Shown here in pieces: positions 27,328 through 35,130 of a stretch of DNA of 64,000 nucleotides (position 1 is the stretch's first letter; each line of letters begins with the position of its first letter). The stretch spans positions 124,001-188,000 of the forward strand of contig NZ_JAJNKA010000004.1 of the NCBI RefSeq assembly GCF_021533215.1, read 5' to 3'. The DNA is from Portibacter lacus. GTDB lineage: Bacteria > Bacteroidota > Bacteroidia > Chitinophagales > Saprospiraceae. The notes beneath the pieces are model-generated. The model was given only the letters and a program-made list of their open reading frames with translations, did no database searches and was not told the origin of the DNA. The position numbers were made by a program, and so were the translations under genes.

Positions 27328-28939
27328 GATAATCTGGATAGGTATTTTTGTTTTTGTAGGTCAATGTTTGAACGCTCAGACACCTGACTCTATTAAGAAT
27401 CTACCTGCTGAACAAGTAGAAGTCATTAAGCAATTCGAAGCAAGACTAGAAGATGCTAGAAAAGTAAATACACTTCCTGAACCGCCAGCGCAGCGGGTAT
27501 TAGAAAAATTCAATTATTCGGTCAATATCAGACCGATCGAACTGGCATATTTGGATCCGGTCATACGACCAGTAGCCATCCCTGCTAAAGCCAAACCTAT
27601 CAAATACAATGGTTTTGTGAGAGCAGGAGGTGGAAATCTCAACACTCTAGATGCAGGTTTAGGTTATCACTTTGTCACAAGAAACGAAACTGGTTTTACG
27701 GTCAATGCAGACTACCTTACGATGGAAAACAAGGCCGAACGCTTCCAAAAGCGTCAGCAAATTATTGCGGACATTGGAATTGATCATAATTTTAATGCGC
27801 TAGTAGCATTCGGAGCAAATATCGGTTATCACCAGAAAGACATCGGTTTTTATGGCTCACCATTAGATTTTGTGCCAGAAGATACAACAGCATATTTCAG
27901 AACAATTGCAGATTATGGTTTTGGATTCAATTTATATAATGCGGAGGAAAATGAATATGATGTCAACTACAACTTAGGATTTGACTTTAAGAATGTTTCT
28001 CTGAGAGACGAAAATTTGGACGAAAACAACTTTAAGGTAGATGCAAGAATTGAAAAAAACATCAATCAACAATTCAACATATCTCTGGACGGACTTGTGG
28101 ATATTACGAGTATTATAGACACTGGATCTACAAGCATTAACAACTACCACATTAAACCTGGGTTCGCTTATAATAATGAGCAATTTAGATTCAGTGCTGG
28201 GGTAGATTTTGCTTTCGCGAAGGATAAAACGTACTATTTACCAGATGTTGAGATCAGCTATAGTTTGTTTGATCTAGGGCTAATACCCTACGCGTTCTGG
28301 AATGGAAATTTACAGAAAAACCATATGAAGAGTTTAGTCGAATATAATCCTTACTTGAGTGCTTCGGTTGTTCCTGATCTAGGTAACACCGTTCATAATT
28401 TTTACGGATTAGGATTCAAAGGAACGGTCAAAAAATTAAATTATGATGCTAAGGTGAGTTACGGCTCTGTTGCTGACCTTGTCATGTTCAGAAATCAAGT
28501 CAATGAATTAGGATTGAGACAATTTGTTATTCAAAAGGACTCTGCGAATGTTTTAAAATTTGATGTCAATGCAGAGTATAAATTCGGCGATCAACTTGAA
28601 ATGAATGCTCATTTTGGAATTCAAGACTATGATATCTACTTGTTCCATATTCCAACTTATCAATTTGATTTTGGCTTAAAGTACTATTTATTGGATCAGA
28701 AATTGACCATAAATCCTTCGCTTTATATTCGAGATGGTGTCAATGTATTCAATGATGATTTCGAGGATGAAACATTACCGTATATGTTGGACTTAAACCT
28801 TCATGCGGATTATAAGATTCATGATCAGTTTTCTCTTTATGTCCAATTTAATAATCTACTAGGAAGTGAGTATCAGCAATGGTATGACTATTCGAATTTT
28901 GGATTGAATATACAGGGAGGATTAAAAGTGAGATTTTAG
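27320..28939 (+). CDS. Outer-membrane beta-barrel protein (TonB-dependent-receptor-like, no plug seen)
   Basis: The start at ATG 27320 is chosen by the GGAG just upstream. The signal peptide is MNKIIWIGIFVFVGQCLNAQ. A Pro-rich linker follows (PEPPAQRVLEKFNYSVNIRPIELAY). From about residue 85 the protein is amphipathic beta-strands with Tyr/Phe girdles, ending LNIQGGLKVRF with a terminal Phe, the outer-membrane barrel signature. Such ~540-residue proteins downstream of the giant TPR gene are often annotated TonB-dependent receptor, but I see no plug domain or TonB box. It may be the outer-membrane half of a complex with the TPR protein. The 99-bp tandem repeats begin just after its stop. Confidence 0.7.
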   Translation: MNKIIWIGIFVFVGQCLNAQTPDSIKNLPAEQVEVIKQFEARLEDARKVNTLPEPPAQRVLEKFNYSVNIRPIELAYLDPVIRPVAIPAKAKPIKYNGFVRAGGGNLNTLDAGLGYHFVTRNETGFTVNADYLTMENKAERFQKRQQIIADIGIDHNFNALVAFGANIGYHQKDIGFYGSPLDFVPEDTTAYFRTIADYGFGFNLYNAEENEYDVNYNLGFDFKNVSLRDENLDENNFKVDARIEKNINQQFNISLDGLVDITSIIDTGSTSINNYHIKPGFAYNNEQFRFSAGVDFAFAKDKTYYLPDVEISYSLFDLGLIPYAFWNGNLQKNHMKSLVEYNPYLSASVVPDLGNTVHNFYGLGFKGTVKKLNYDAKVSYGSVADLVMFRNQVNELGLRQFVIQKDSANVLKFDVNAEYKFGDQLEMNAHFGIQDYDIYLFHIPTYQFDFGLKYYLLDQKLTINPSLYIRDGVNVFNDDFEDETLPYMLDLNLHADYKIHDQFSLYVQFNNLLGSEYQQWYDYSNFGLNIQGGLKVRF

Positions 28940-28940
28940 A

Positions 28941-29345
28941 GAATTAGGACGTTAGTTCATTGAGCCCGAACTTAAGTTTACAGGAGCCCAGAATATTACT
29001 TGATTCTAGGTATCCAGTTCTTTACCAGAATATTGTAAATGCAGGGAAATTAGATCATTGAGCCCGAAAATTAAGTTTACTGGAGCCCGGAATACTCCTT
29101 GATTCTAGGGACCCAGTTCTTTACCAGAATATTGTAAATGTAGGGAAATTAGATCATTGAGCCCGAAAATTAAGTTTACTGGAGCCCGGAATACTCCTTG
29201 ATTCTAGGGACCTATTTCTTTACCAGAATATCGTAACTGTAGGCAAGTTAGATCATTGAGCCTGAAAATTAAGTTTACTGGAGCCCGGAATACTCCTTGA
29301 TTCTAGGGACCTATTTCTTTACCAGAATATCGTAAATGTAGGGAT
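28941..29345 (+). repeat. Four-copy ~99-bp direct tandem repeat, intergenic
   Basis: The marker CATTGAGCC recurs at 28958, 29056, 29155 and 29254, and a degenerate fifth boundary (CACTGAGC) lies at 29346 after a 7-base deletion. Spacings are 98, 99, 99 and 92. Each unit contains AAGTTTACTGGAGCCCGGAA, TTGATTCTAGG and TTTACCAGAATAT. Copies 3 and 4 share private changes (CCTATTTC, ATATCG), so copies expanded by tandem duplication. The repeat fills most of the 472-base gap between the barrel gene and the convergent AAA gene. No ORF runs through it. Confidence 0.93.
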
Positions 29346-29411
29346 CACTGAGCTGACTCCTCCGAAACCTCTACTCCTCCCCTTCTCATTTAGCAAGAAG
29401 TCTCACATTGA

Positions 29412-32039
29412 TCAATCATTCTTAAAGCCGATCGTCGGTCGATTAAACACCTTCATCTCTTCCTCCAAGTTTAATTTATTAACATCGTCAAAAATAATCT
29501 GCGCCCGACCATTCTTCGGCCTATCTTCCGCTTTAAGAGAAGACAATCTTAAATTTTGATTCTTAACGATTTCAAGCACAACATTCCGAACATCTCTCGC
29601 ATTCCCGAAAAACTTATCTCTAAATTTATGGGCATACTCTAATTTCTCAGAAAGCAATTTCACTGCCTTTGGAGTAATATGGTAATTATCGTCGGTGATC
29701 ATTTTCATCGCAATCATCGACAACTCAGTCGGCGTATAATCGTCGAACCTTAGAATCTTATCAAATCTAGAATTCAATCCTGGATTCGCCTTTAAGAAAA
29801 CTTCCATGTTGTCAGGATACCCAGCTGCAAAAATGAAAAACTCTCCTCGATGATCTTCCATTCTTTTGAGAATAGTCTGAATCGCTTCATTTCCATAATC
29901 TCCTTGAAGTCCATTGTAATTCGAAAGTGCATATGCCTCATCTATAAATAAGACACCACCCATCGCCTCATCAATTTTCTCCGCTGTCTTAGTCGCTGTC
30001 TGTCCTACGAATCCAGCGATCAATCCCTGACGATCCGTCTCCACCATGTGACCGCGTTCCAGAATTCCAAGGGCCTTATAAATCTTCGTCAAAATTCTAG
30101 CCACCGTCGTTTTTCCCGTTCCTGGATTACCTACAAAAACTGTGTGTAAGTAAAAATTATTAAGCACATCTTTTCCACTTTCCTTGTGATACTTAACGAT
30201 TTCTACAAGCTCTCGTATTTGCTTCTTCACACCTTCTATACCGATCATACTATTTAACTCATCAAGAGCAGTTGTCAACAACACTTTATCTATCGGAATA
30301 TTTGGTCTAATGATCGCCTCCTCCTCTTGAATTGCTTTCACATCATCACCTATGATATAAGATAAAGCCACAGTATCGAGTTGATTCGTCTTTCCTTTCA
30401 TCACCCTAAGACCAAGATTCACCTTCGCTTTCTCTATCAAATCAAATACATACCTTGCATTTCCAAATGTCTTATCTCTATCTCTAAATTCAGAAACAAT
30501 CAAATCATCTATGATTTCTTTTGCGTCTTCACTCAGCACTACCTCCTTCTCTATACAAGCATATTCCGCAATCTGAGAAAGCTCTTGTGGCAAATAGTCT
30601 TTAAATTCATAAAACAGCTTAAACCTAGATTTTAATCCAGGATTCGAAGCAATGAAGTGATCCATTTCCTTCGGATAACCTGCAACGATTACTGCCATAT
30701 CGCCCTCGCCATTAGACATTTCCTTCACCAAAATTTCGATAACCTCTCTTCCGAAATCTTTGCTATCATCATTTGCTCTTGCAAGTGCATAAGCCTCATC
30801 GATAAATAACACACCACCTCTTGCTTTTTCAATAGCTTCTTTAACCTTGGGAGCAGTCTGTCCGATGTATTCTCCTACCAGATCTACCCTATCTACTTCA
30901 TGAACATGGCCTTTCGTAAGTAGGCCCATCTTTTTATAAATCAGCCCCATTAGTCTAGCAACAGTCGTCTTTCCTGTACCCGGATTCCCTTTGAAAACCG
31001 AATGAACATTGATATCATCTTTTTCGAGGAAACCTTTCTCCTTTCTAAGCTGTAGGAACTTGATGTATTGTGCATGCTCTCGCACCTGCTTCTTAATATG
31101 AGATAAGCCAATCAATCCATCCAGCTTGACCATTAACTCTTCGAAAGTTTGGTTTTCCTCTACACCAGGTGTTAAGATCACAGGTTCTCTAGTATATGGC
31201 AACTGAACCATCGGAACACCTTCCTCAAAATTCTCACCGACTGTAAACGGCACCACAGCGACCAGTTTATTTAAGAATACAAGTTCGACTGTATATGCAC
31301 CATCTCGCCACGAACCTTTCACATTCGATCCCCATCCTGCACTAATTTTCACAAATTCGTCCTCTTTCTTAACCGTCTGAAGTCTGGTAACTTGACCTTT
31401 CAGCTCCCGAGCCTCATTGTAGAACTTAGCAAAAAGCTCACAATGCCATTCTTCGTGCTGATTCTTATTTTTTAGTAAAATTTCATTGTAAATGTAACGT
31501 GTCTCTTCTCCAGAAAACTCAGTTAGATAAGTTCGATCGGGTTCATTCACGTCATCATACTTTCCTTCGTATAACTTTAGCGACTCTAGATCGAAATACA
31601 AGTTCTCCTTTCCATTGACCTTCGCCCCGACATCTTCTACATAAAAGTATTTTGTAGCTACTTTTTCACCATCTATCCAAGCTTCCCAATAGTAAGTTCC
31701 TTTCTTCCAGAATACGCCTTCTTTTTTATTTCCCCAGCCTTCTCGAATGTAAACAACATTGTCATACTTGCTCACTTTGCGCTTGAAATCTAAAGCACAT
31801 ACCTCTTTTGTATTATTAATAACATCGAAGCATTTTAGTTGAATTCCCACTTCCCACACAGAGCGATCAAACTCCTTATTATGGAAGGAAAGTTCTGCAT
31901 AAATATAGGATGTTTCATACCTGTCAAATACTTGACGATATTTCTTCTTATTATCTGCTAACCACTCCGTAGAAGCGTAAACCATAAGTTCTCTAAACTT
32001 ATATTTCAGCGCTCCTTTTGTTTCGTTCGTTTCTGCCAT
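29412..32039 (-). CDS. Double AAA+ ATPase of the CbbX/SpoVK type with duplicated N-terminal beta domains
   Basis: This 875-residue soluble protein has two AAA+ modules of the CbxX/CfqX (SpoVK, EccA) family. Module 1 has Walker A GNPGTGKTT at 351-359 and Walker B LFIDEAYAL at 411-419. Module 2 has Walker A at 637-645 and Walker B VLFIDEAYAL near 692. Both keep the VAGYP/AAGYP and NPGLxSRF sensor/arginine-finger blocks, so both look active. The N-terminal ~270 residues are two copies of a beta-rich domain (about 18-137 and 148-270), each closing with a GWG turn (101-103 and 236-238) and a KxGxYxxE strand pair. I do not recognise that domain. Such ATPases remodel protein complexes. No partner gene is adjacent. 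Confidence 0.85.
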   Translation of the reverse strand: MAETNETKGALKYKFRELMVYASTEWLADNKKKYRQVFDRYETSYIYAELSFHNKEFDRSVWEVGIQLKCFDVINNTKEVCALDFKRKVSKYDNVVYIREGWGNKKEGVFWKKGTYYWEAWIDGEKVATKYFYVEDVGAKVNGKENLYFDLESLKLYEGKYDDVNEPDRTYLTEFSGEETRYIYNEILLKNKNQHEEWHCELFAKFYNEARELKGQVTRLQTVKKEDEFVKISAGWGSNVKGSWRDGAYTVELVFLNKLVAVVPFTVGENFEEGVPMVQLPYTREPVILTPGVEENQTFEELMVKLDGLIGLSHIKKQVREHAQYIKFLQLRKEKGFLEKDDINVHSVFKGNPGTGKTTVARLMGLIYKKMGLLTKGHVHEVDRVDLVGEYIGQTAPKVKEAIEKARGGVLFIDEAYALARANDDSKDFGREVIEILVKEMSNGEGDMAVIVAGYPKEMDHFIASNPGLKSRFKLFYEFKDYLPQELSQIAEYACIEKEVVLSEDAKEIIDDLIVSEFRDRDKTFGNARYVFDLIEKAKVNLGLRVMKGKTNQLDTVALSYIIGDDVKAIQEEEAIIRPNIPIDKVLLTTALDELNSMIGIEGVKKQIRELVEIVKYHKESGKDVLNNFYLHTVFVGNPGTGKTTVARILTKIYKALGILERGHMVETDRQGLIAGFVGQTATKTAEKIDEAMGGVLFIDEAYALSNYNGLQGDYGNEAIQTILKRMEDHRGEFFIFAAGYPDNMEVFLKANPGLNSRFDKILRFDDYTPTELSMIAMKMITDDNYHITPKAVKLLSEKLEYAHKFRDKFFGNARDVRNVVLEIVKNQNLRLSSLKAEDRPKNGRAQIIFDDVNKLNLEEEMKVFNRPTIGFKND

Positions 32040-32430
32040 GGAATTTCATTTCAAATGATAATTTAATAAATAATAATCATTCTTGCCAATTTATTGTTTC
32101 TAAGGAGACCTACCTTAACATTTAATTATTTGATTCAAAAAACACACTTATCCGACTTCAAAAAGATAAAACATCAATAAATCATGGTGGTTACGAGTGT
32201 CTCATTTTCCAATTACCTCTTATCAAAATAACTGTATTCGATCTAAAAAAACTTGAATATTTAGCTCTGCTACTAGAGCTTTTGTCCTCCAGAAAAGTTG
32301 CTTTCGGCTGTAATTCATTGAATAAATGCTATAAATAACTGATTTATCGGCTTCAGTGAAACAATTCTAATTTCTTCGGTGTTCCTAGGTATAGTACAAA
32401 AAATTATAATAGCTTTGCGGCTATACTATT
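32040..32430. other. 391-base divergent intergenic region (AAA gene / ferredoxin gene)
   Basis: The region is AT-rich, with no ORF or tRNA-like fold. The only element I can defend is the -7 box at 32410-32417 for the ferredoxin operon. A weak inverted repeat GCTCTGCTACTAGAGC (GCTCT/AGAGC) at ~32267-32282 is present. No terminator is seen. Confidence 0.4.
32410..32417 (+). promoter_or_regulatory. Candidate -7 box of the fdx-iscX-kdsC-ubiA-maf operon
   Basis: TAGCTTTG matches TAnnTTTG exactly, 13 bases before the ferredoxin ATG, implying a very short leader. The expected upstream TTG box is not evident. Confidence 0.45.
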
Positions 32431-32772
32431 ATGGCAAGAATAACATTTACATTTGAAGATAAAAGCATTCCAACGAAAATTGTTGAAAATGCAGAGGAAG
32501 GATATTCAATCCTAGAACTTACGGAAGATCACGACATTCATCTTAACCATAACTGTGGCGGAGTTTGTGCTTGTAGCACCTGTCACATTTATGTTGAAAA
32601 AGGGGAAGATGATATAGAGGAGATTTCTGATAAGGAGGAAGACTTTATTGACCGAGCAATCAATCCAAGGCTGGAATCAAGATTAGCTTGTCAATGTGTC
32701 ATTTTAAATAATGATGCAGATATAGAAGTTCAGATCCCTGATCAAAAACAAATTATTGGCCACGAACATTAA
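32431..32772 (+). CDS. fdx: 2Fe-2S ferredoxin, adrenodoxin/ISC type
   Basis: This 113-residue cytosolic electron carrier has the adrenodoxin-type cluster motif Cys42-x5-Cys48-x2-Cys51 and Cys87, with two extra cysteines (46 and 89). HNCGGVCACSTCHIYV and SRLACQCVI are the diagnostic segments. This type supplies electrons for iron-sulfur cluster assembly. iscX begins 12 bases after its stop, which supports a role in Fe-S assembly rather than in a P450 system. The product is acidic, like other ferredoxins. A TAGCTTTG box lies just upstream. Confidence 0.9.
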   Translation: MARITFTFEDKSIPTKIVENAEEGYSILELTEDHDIHLNHNCGGVCACSTCHIYVEKGEDDIEEISDKEEDFIDRAINPRLESRLACQCVILNNDADIEVQIPDQKQIIGHEH

Positions 32773-32784
32773 AATAAGATATCA

Positions 32785-33030
32785 ATGGCATTTGAAAGTT
32801 TAGATGACATGCCCTATTCGTGGGCGGATCATGAAGATGTAGCAATGAAGCTTTATGATAAATTTGGTGATGATTTTACGGAAAGTAAAATTTACAGAAT
32901 CCGATTTACAGAATTAATTGAGTGGGTGTTAGAATTACCTAATTTCGAGGGTCTTCGAGAAGAATGTAATGAAGCTCACCTAGAGCAGATCCAAGCAAAA
33001 TGGGTTTACGAATGGAGAGACAACCAGTAG
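32785..33030 (+). CDS. iscX: Fe-S assembly protein IscX
   Basis: This 81-residue acidic helical protein matches IscX (YfhJ), a small iron-binding regulator of the cysteine desulfurase IscS. The pattern W-x-D at residues 13-15 (SWADHEDVAMKL), RIRFTELIEWVLEL and a C-terminal LEQIQAKWVYEWRDN correspond to the family's winged-helix core and conserved terminal Trp. It follows the ferredoxin, the same order seen at the end of proteobacterial isc operons (fdx-iscX), but iscS, iscU and hscA are not in the window. Its last codons overlap kdsC. Confidence 0.85.
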   Translation: MAFESLDDMPYSWADHEDVAMKLYDKFGDDFTESKIYRIRFTELIEWVLELPNFEGLREECNEAHLEQIQAKWVYEWRDNQ

Positions 33031-33518
33031 TTTTTGACAAATTCAAATCAATAGATACACTCATATTTGATGTAGACGGTGTATGGACAAATGGCGATCT
33101 TCTGATTACAGAAGATGGTGGATTACTTCGTACGATGAATACTAAAGATGGCTATGCTGGCGTGAAGGCTGTAAAAGCTGGTTATCAACTGATTGTAATT
33201 TCTGGAGGCACGTCTAAAGGTGTAGAGGATCGACTCAGAAAGTTAGGTATGAGCGAAGTACACATTGGTGTTCAAGATAAAATGGCTTTATTTAATGACA
33301 TGGTGGCCGCTGGAAAAATAAATCCAGGAACAAGTCTATTCGTTGGCGATGACTTACCTGATTTCGATGTTTTAAAAGCTGTTTATTTATCGTGTTGTCC
33401 TGCCGATGCAGTTCCAGAATTACTAGACGAATGTGAATACATTTCTCCATATGAAGGCGGAAAAGGTTGTGTCCGTGATATTATCGAACGCGTTATGAGA
33501 AGTCAAGACAAATGGTAA
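33012..33518 (+). CDS. kdsC: KDO 8-phosphate phosphatase, HAD superfamily (KdsC type)
   Basis: This HAD phosphatase of ~168 residues lacks a cap domain, as KdsC does; it hydrolyses KDO-8-P to KDO for lipopolysaccharide core synthesis. Motif I is IFDVDGVWT (Asp20 and Asp22 from this start). NTKDGYAGVKAVKAGYQLIVISGG contains the motif II Ser, and FVGDDLPDFDVL is the Mg-binding motif IV. ATG 33012 (MERQPVVF) is preferred over 33000 because it reduces the overlap with iscX to 19 bases. A nucleotidase with the same short fold cannot be fully excluded. It overlaps the ubiA gene by 7 bases. Confidence 0.83.
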   Translation: MERQPVVFDKFKSIDTLIFDVDGVWTNGDLLITEDGGLLRTMNTKDGYAGVKAVKAGYQLIVISGGTSKGVEDRLRKLGMSEVHIGVQDKMALFNDMVAAGKINPGTSLFVGDDLPDFDVLKAVYLSCCPADAVPELLDECEYISPYEGGKGCVRDIIERVMRSQDKW

Positions 33519-34444
33519 AGATCGTCAGGCCGGCGAATTTATTTATCATCGGAATTACTCAAATAATATTTTGGTTTTTCCTAGTACAACCTGTCCTACT
33601 TGCTAATCAAGTTTCCCCTATTTTAAACAACTTCCTATTTACTTTGCTGATGCTAATGACATTGCTCGTCACTGCTGGCGGTTATGTGATTAATGATATG
33701 CAGGATATCTATACCGACGAAATTAATAAGCCTGACAAAAAAGTCATCGGCCACCAACTCTCGTTAAAGACAGCTAGGCAACTCTATTTGTTGCTAAACT
33801 TTCTCGCCTTAGCTTGCGCTATCTTTATCTTTTACAAGACCCAGTCTTTTAATATCCTTGCGTTATGCGGTGTTTGCATCCTAATTTTGTGGATGTATTC
33901 TAAGTATTTCAAGTCTACTATATTAATGGGAAATGTTGTGGTTTCTCTTTTAATTGGCCTGGTACCATTCATATTTGTAATTATTGAATCTAATGCATTT
34001 GGTGAATTGTATGATGAGGTTCCATCCGTTTACTTATCTGTGTATTCTGTCATCTTGTCCTTTACCATATTTGCTTTTTTTGCCAATTTGATTAGAGAGA
34101 TTATCAAAGATTCGGAAGACCTAGAAGGTGACCAGCGAGCAGGAATATTGACACTAGCAACTGCACTTGGACTGAAGAAAGCAGATTTAGTTAGCCAAGT
34201 ACTTACCGTAGTCTTGTTCATTACGACACTCATCTGGCTTTTCTTTAAAGAAATATATACTTCAGGTATAGAATTAACAGTCTTCATCCTCATTGTTATC
34301 CTTCCCATTACTTATTTATTTTGGAAAATTAACCGAGCTGAACGACATAAGTCCAAATACATCATCCTAAGTAGACAAATCAAATTTATAATGATCTTTG
34401 GGCTCGTATATCTATTAGTACATCTTAACATGAATTATGCATAA
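33512..34444 (+). CDS. UbiA-family prenyltransferase (geranylgeranylglycerol-phosphate geranylgeranyltransferase-like)
   Basis: This polytopic membrane enzyme of 310 residues with eight or nine helices transfers prenyl groups. Both Asp-rich motifs that bind the prenyl diphosphate through Mg are present: NDMQDIYTDEINKPDK (61-76) and REIIKDSEDLEGDQRAG near residue 200. The second matches the archaeal DGGGP synthase branch of UbiA (DxEGD) rather than 4-hydroxybenzoate or menaquinone enzymes. Bacteroidota and relatives are known to carry such homologues, thought to make ether-type lipids, but the substrate here is inferred. Placement between kdsC and maf is a common Bacteroidota order. Confidence 0.82.
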   Translation: MVKIVRPANLFIIGITQIIFWFFLVQPVLLANQVSPILNNFLFTLLMLMTLLVTAGGYVINDMQDIYTDEINKPDKKVIGHQLSLKTARQLYLLLNFLALACAIFIFYKTQSFNILALCGVCILILWMYSKYFKSTILMGNVVVSLLIGLVPFIFVIIESNAFGELYDEVPSVYLSVYSVILSFTIFAFFANLIREIIKDSEDLEGDQRAGILTLATALGLKKADLVSQVLTVVLFITTLIWLFFKEIYTSGIELTVFILIVILPITYLFWKINRAERHKSKYIILSRQIKFIMIFGLVYLLVHLNMNYA

Positions 34445-35003
34445 AATATTCCTAGCATCGAAATCACCTAGAAGAGCGGAAATAATCAGCAATGCAGGAT
34501 TCGAGTATGAGTTAATTTCAATAGATGTTGAGGAGGTTTATCCAGAGACTCTACCTGCTGGCGAAGTTGCCGAATACCTTGCTACGCTGAAAGCCAATGC
34601 GTTATCTACGATTCCAGAAGATGGATTAGTATTGACTGCGGACACCATTGTTATTCTTGGAGATGAAATTCTAGGGAAGCCAATAAATAAGGATGATGCT
34701 AGATCAATGCTTGAAAAATTATCTGGCCAAAAGCACCTGGTCATCACAGGAGTTTGCATAAAATCTGCAAGTAAGACGATTTCATTTTCTGATGTATCTG
34801 AGGTTCATTTTGCCTCACTTTCAGCGTCGGAAATCGAAGCATATATTAACACTGCATCGCCATTTGATAAGGCAGGTTCCTATGGAATCCAGGATGGACT
34901 GGGAATGGTTGCCGTTACGAAAATCGTAGGTAGCTATTTCAATATTATGGGTTTACCGATTCACACGGTATATGAAAAAGTAAAAAACTGGGACACTTTA
35001 TAA
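34437..35003 (+). CDS. Maf-family nucleoside triphosphate pyrophosphatase
   Basis: This 188-residue cytosolic house-cleaning enzyme hydrolyses non-canonical or modified pyrimidine nucleotides to monophosphates. The start FLASKSPRRAEIISNAGF is the Maf nucleotide-binding signature. ADTIVILGDEILGKP and the C-terminal FDKAGSYGIQDGLGM and VVGLP-like (VGSYFNIMGLP) blocks confirm it. The pattern is the YhdE (dTTP/UTPase) type. It overlaps ubiA by 8 bases and is the last gene of the five-gene operon. No terminator is evident before the convergent gene at 35131. Confidence 0.93.
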   Translation: MHKIFLASKSPRRAEIISNAGFEYELISIDVEEVYPETLPAGEVAEYLATLKANALSTIPEDGLVLTADTIVILGDEILGKPINKDDARSMLEKLSGQKHLVITGVCIKSASKTISFSDVSEVHFASLSASEIEAYINTASPFDKAGSYGIQDGLGMVAVTKIVGSYFNIMGLPIHTVYEKVKNWDTL

Positions 35004-35058
35004 AATTTATTGATAGACTCTAATGAAATGTGGTTAATCGTTGCTCCTGAGCTAGATG

Positions 35059-35096
35059 AAGTATGCAGCGCACTTGAAATTTGTCCTGGTCACACC
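35059..35096 (+). repeat. REP-like element (single, degenerate) between maf and a convergent gene
   Basis: AAGTATGCAGCGCACTT folds as AAG-TGC-AGC-GCA-CTT with a 2-base bulge. It is followed by GAAATTTGTCCTGGTCACACC. The 45.8-46.0 kb repeats have GGTGC-AGC-GCACC and, after another small palindrome, GAATTTGTTGGTAACACATC. Shared loop and shared tail suggest one dispersed family. Relation is by eye only. Confidence 0.4.
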
Positions 35097-35130
35097 CCGA
35101 CAACTAAGTTTCACTTGTTCTCTAAATCGT

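Noticed and set aside
28941-29345. A CRISPR array
   Set aside because: The repeated unit is ~99 bases with no distinct spacers; nearly the whole unit is conserved, and there are no cas genes.
29412-32039. A type VII secretion or CBASS-like system around the AAA ATPase
   Set aside because: No ESX-type secreted protein, EccC-like ATPase, CD-NTase or HORMA gene is near; neighbours are ferredoxin and an outer-membrane protein.
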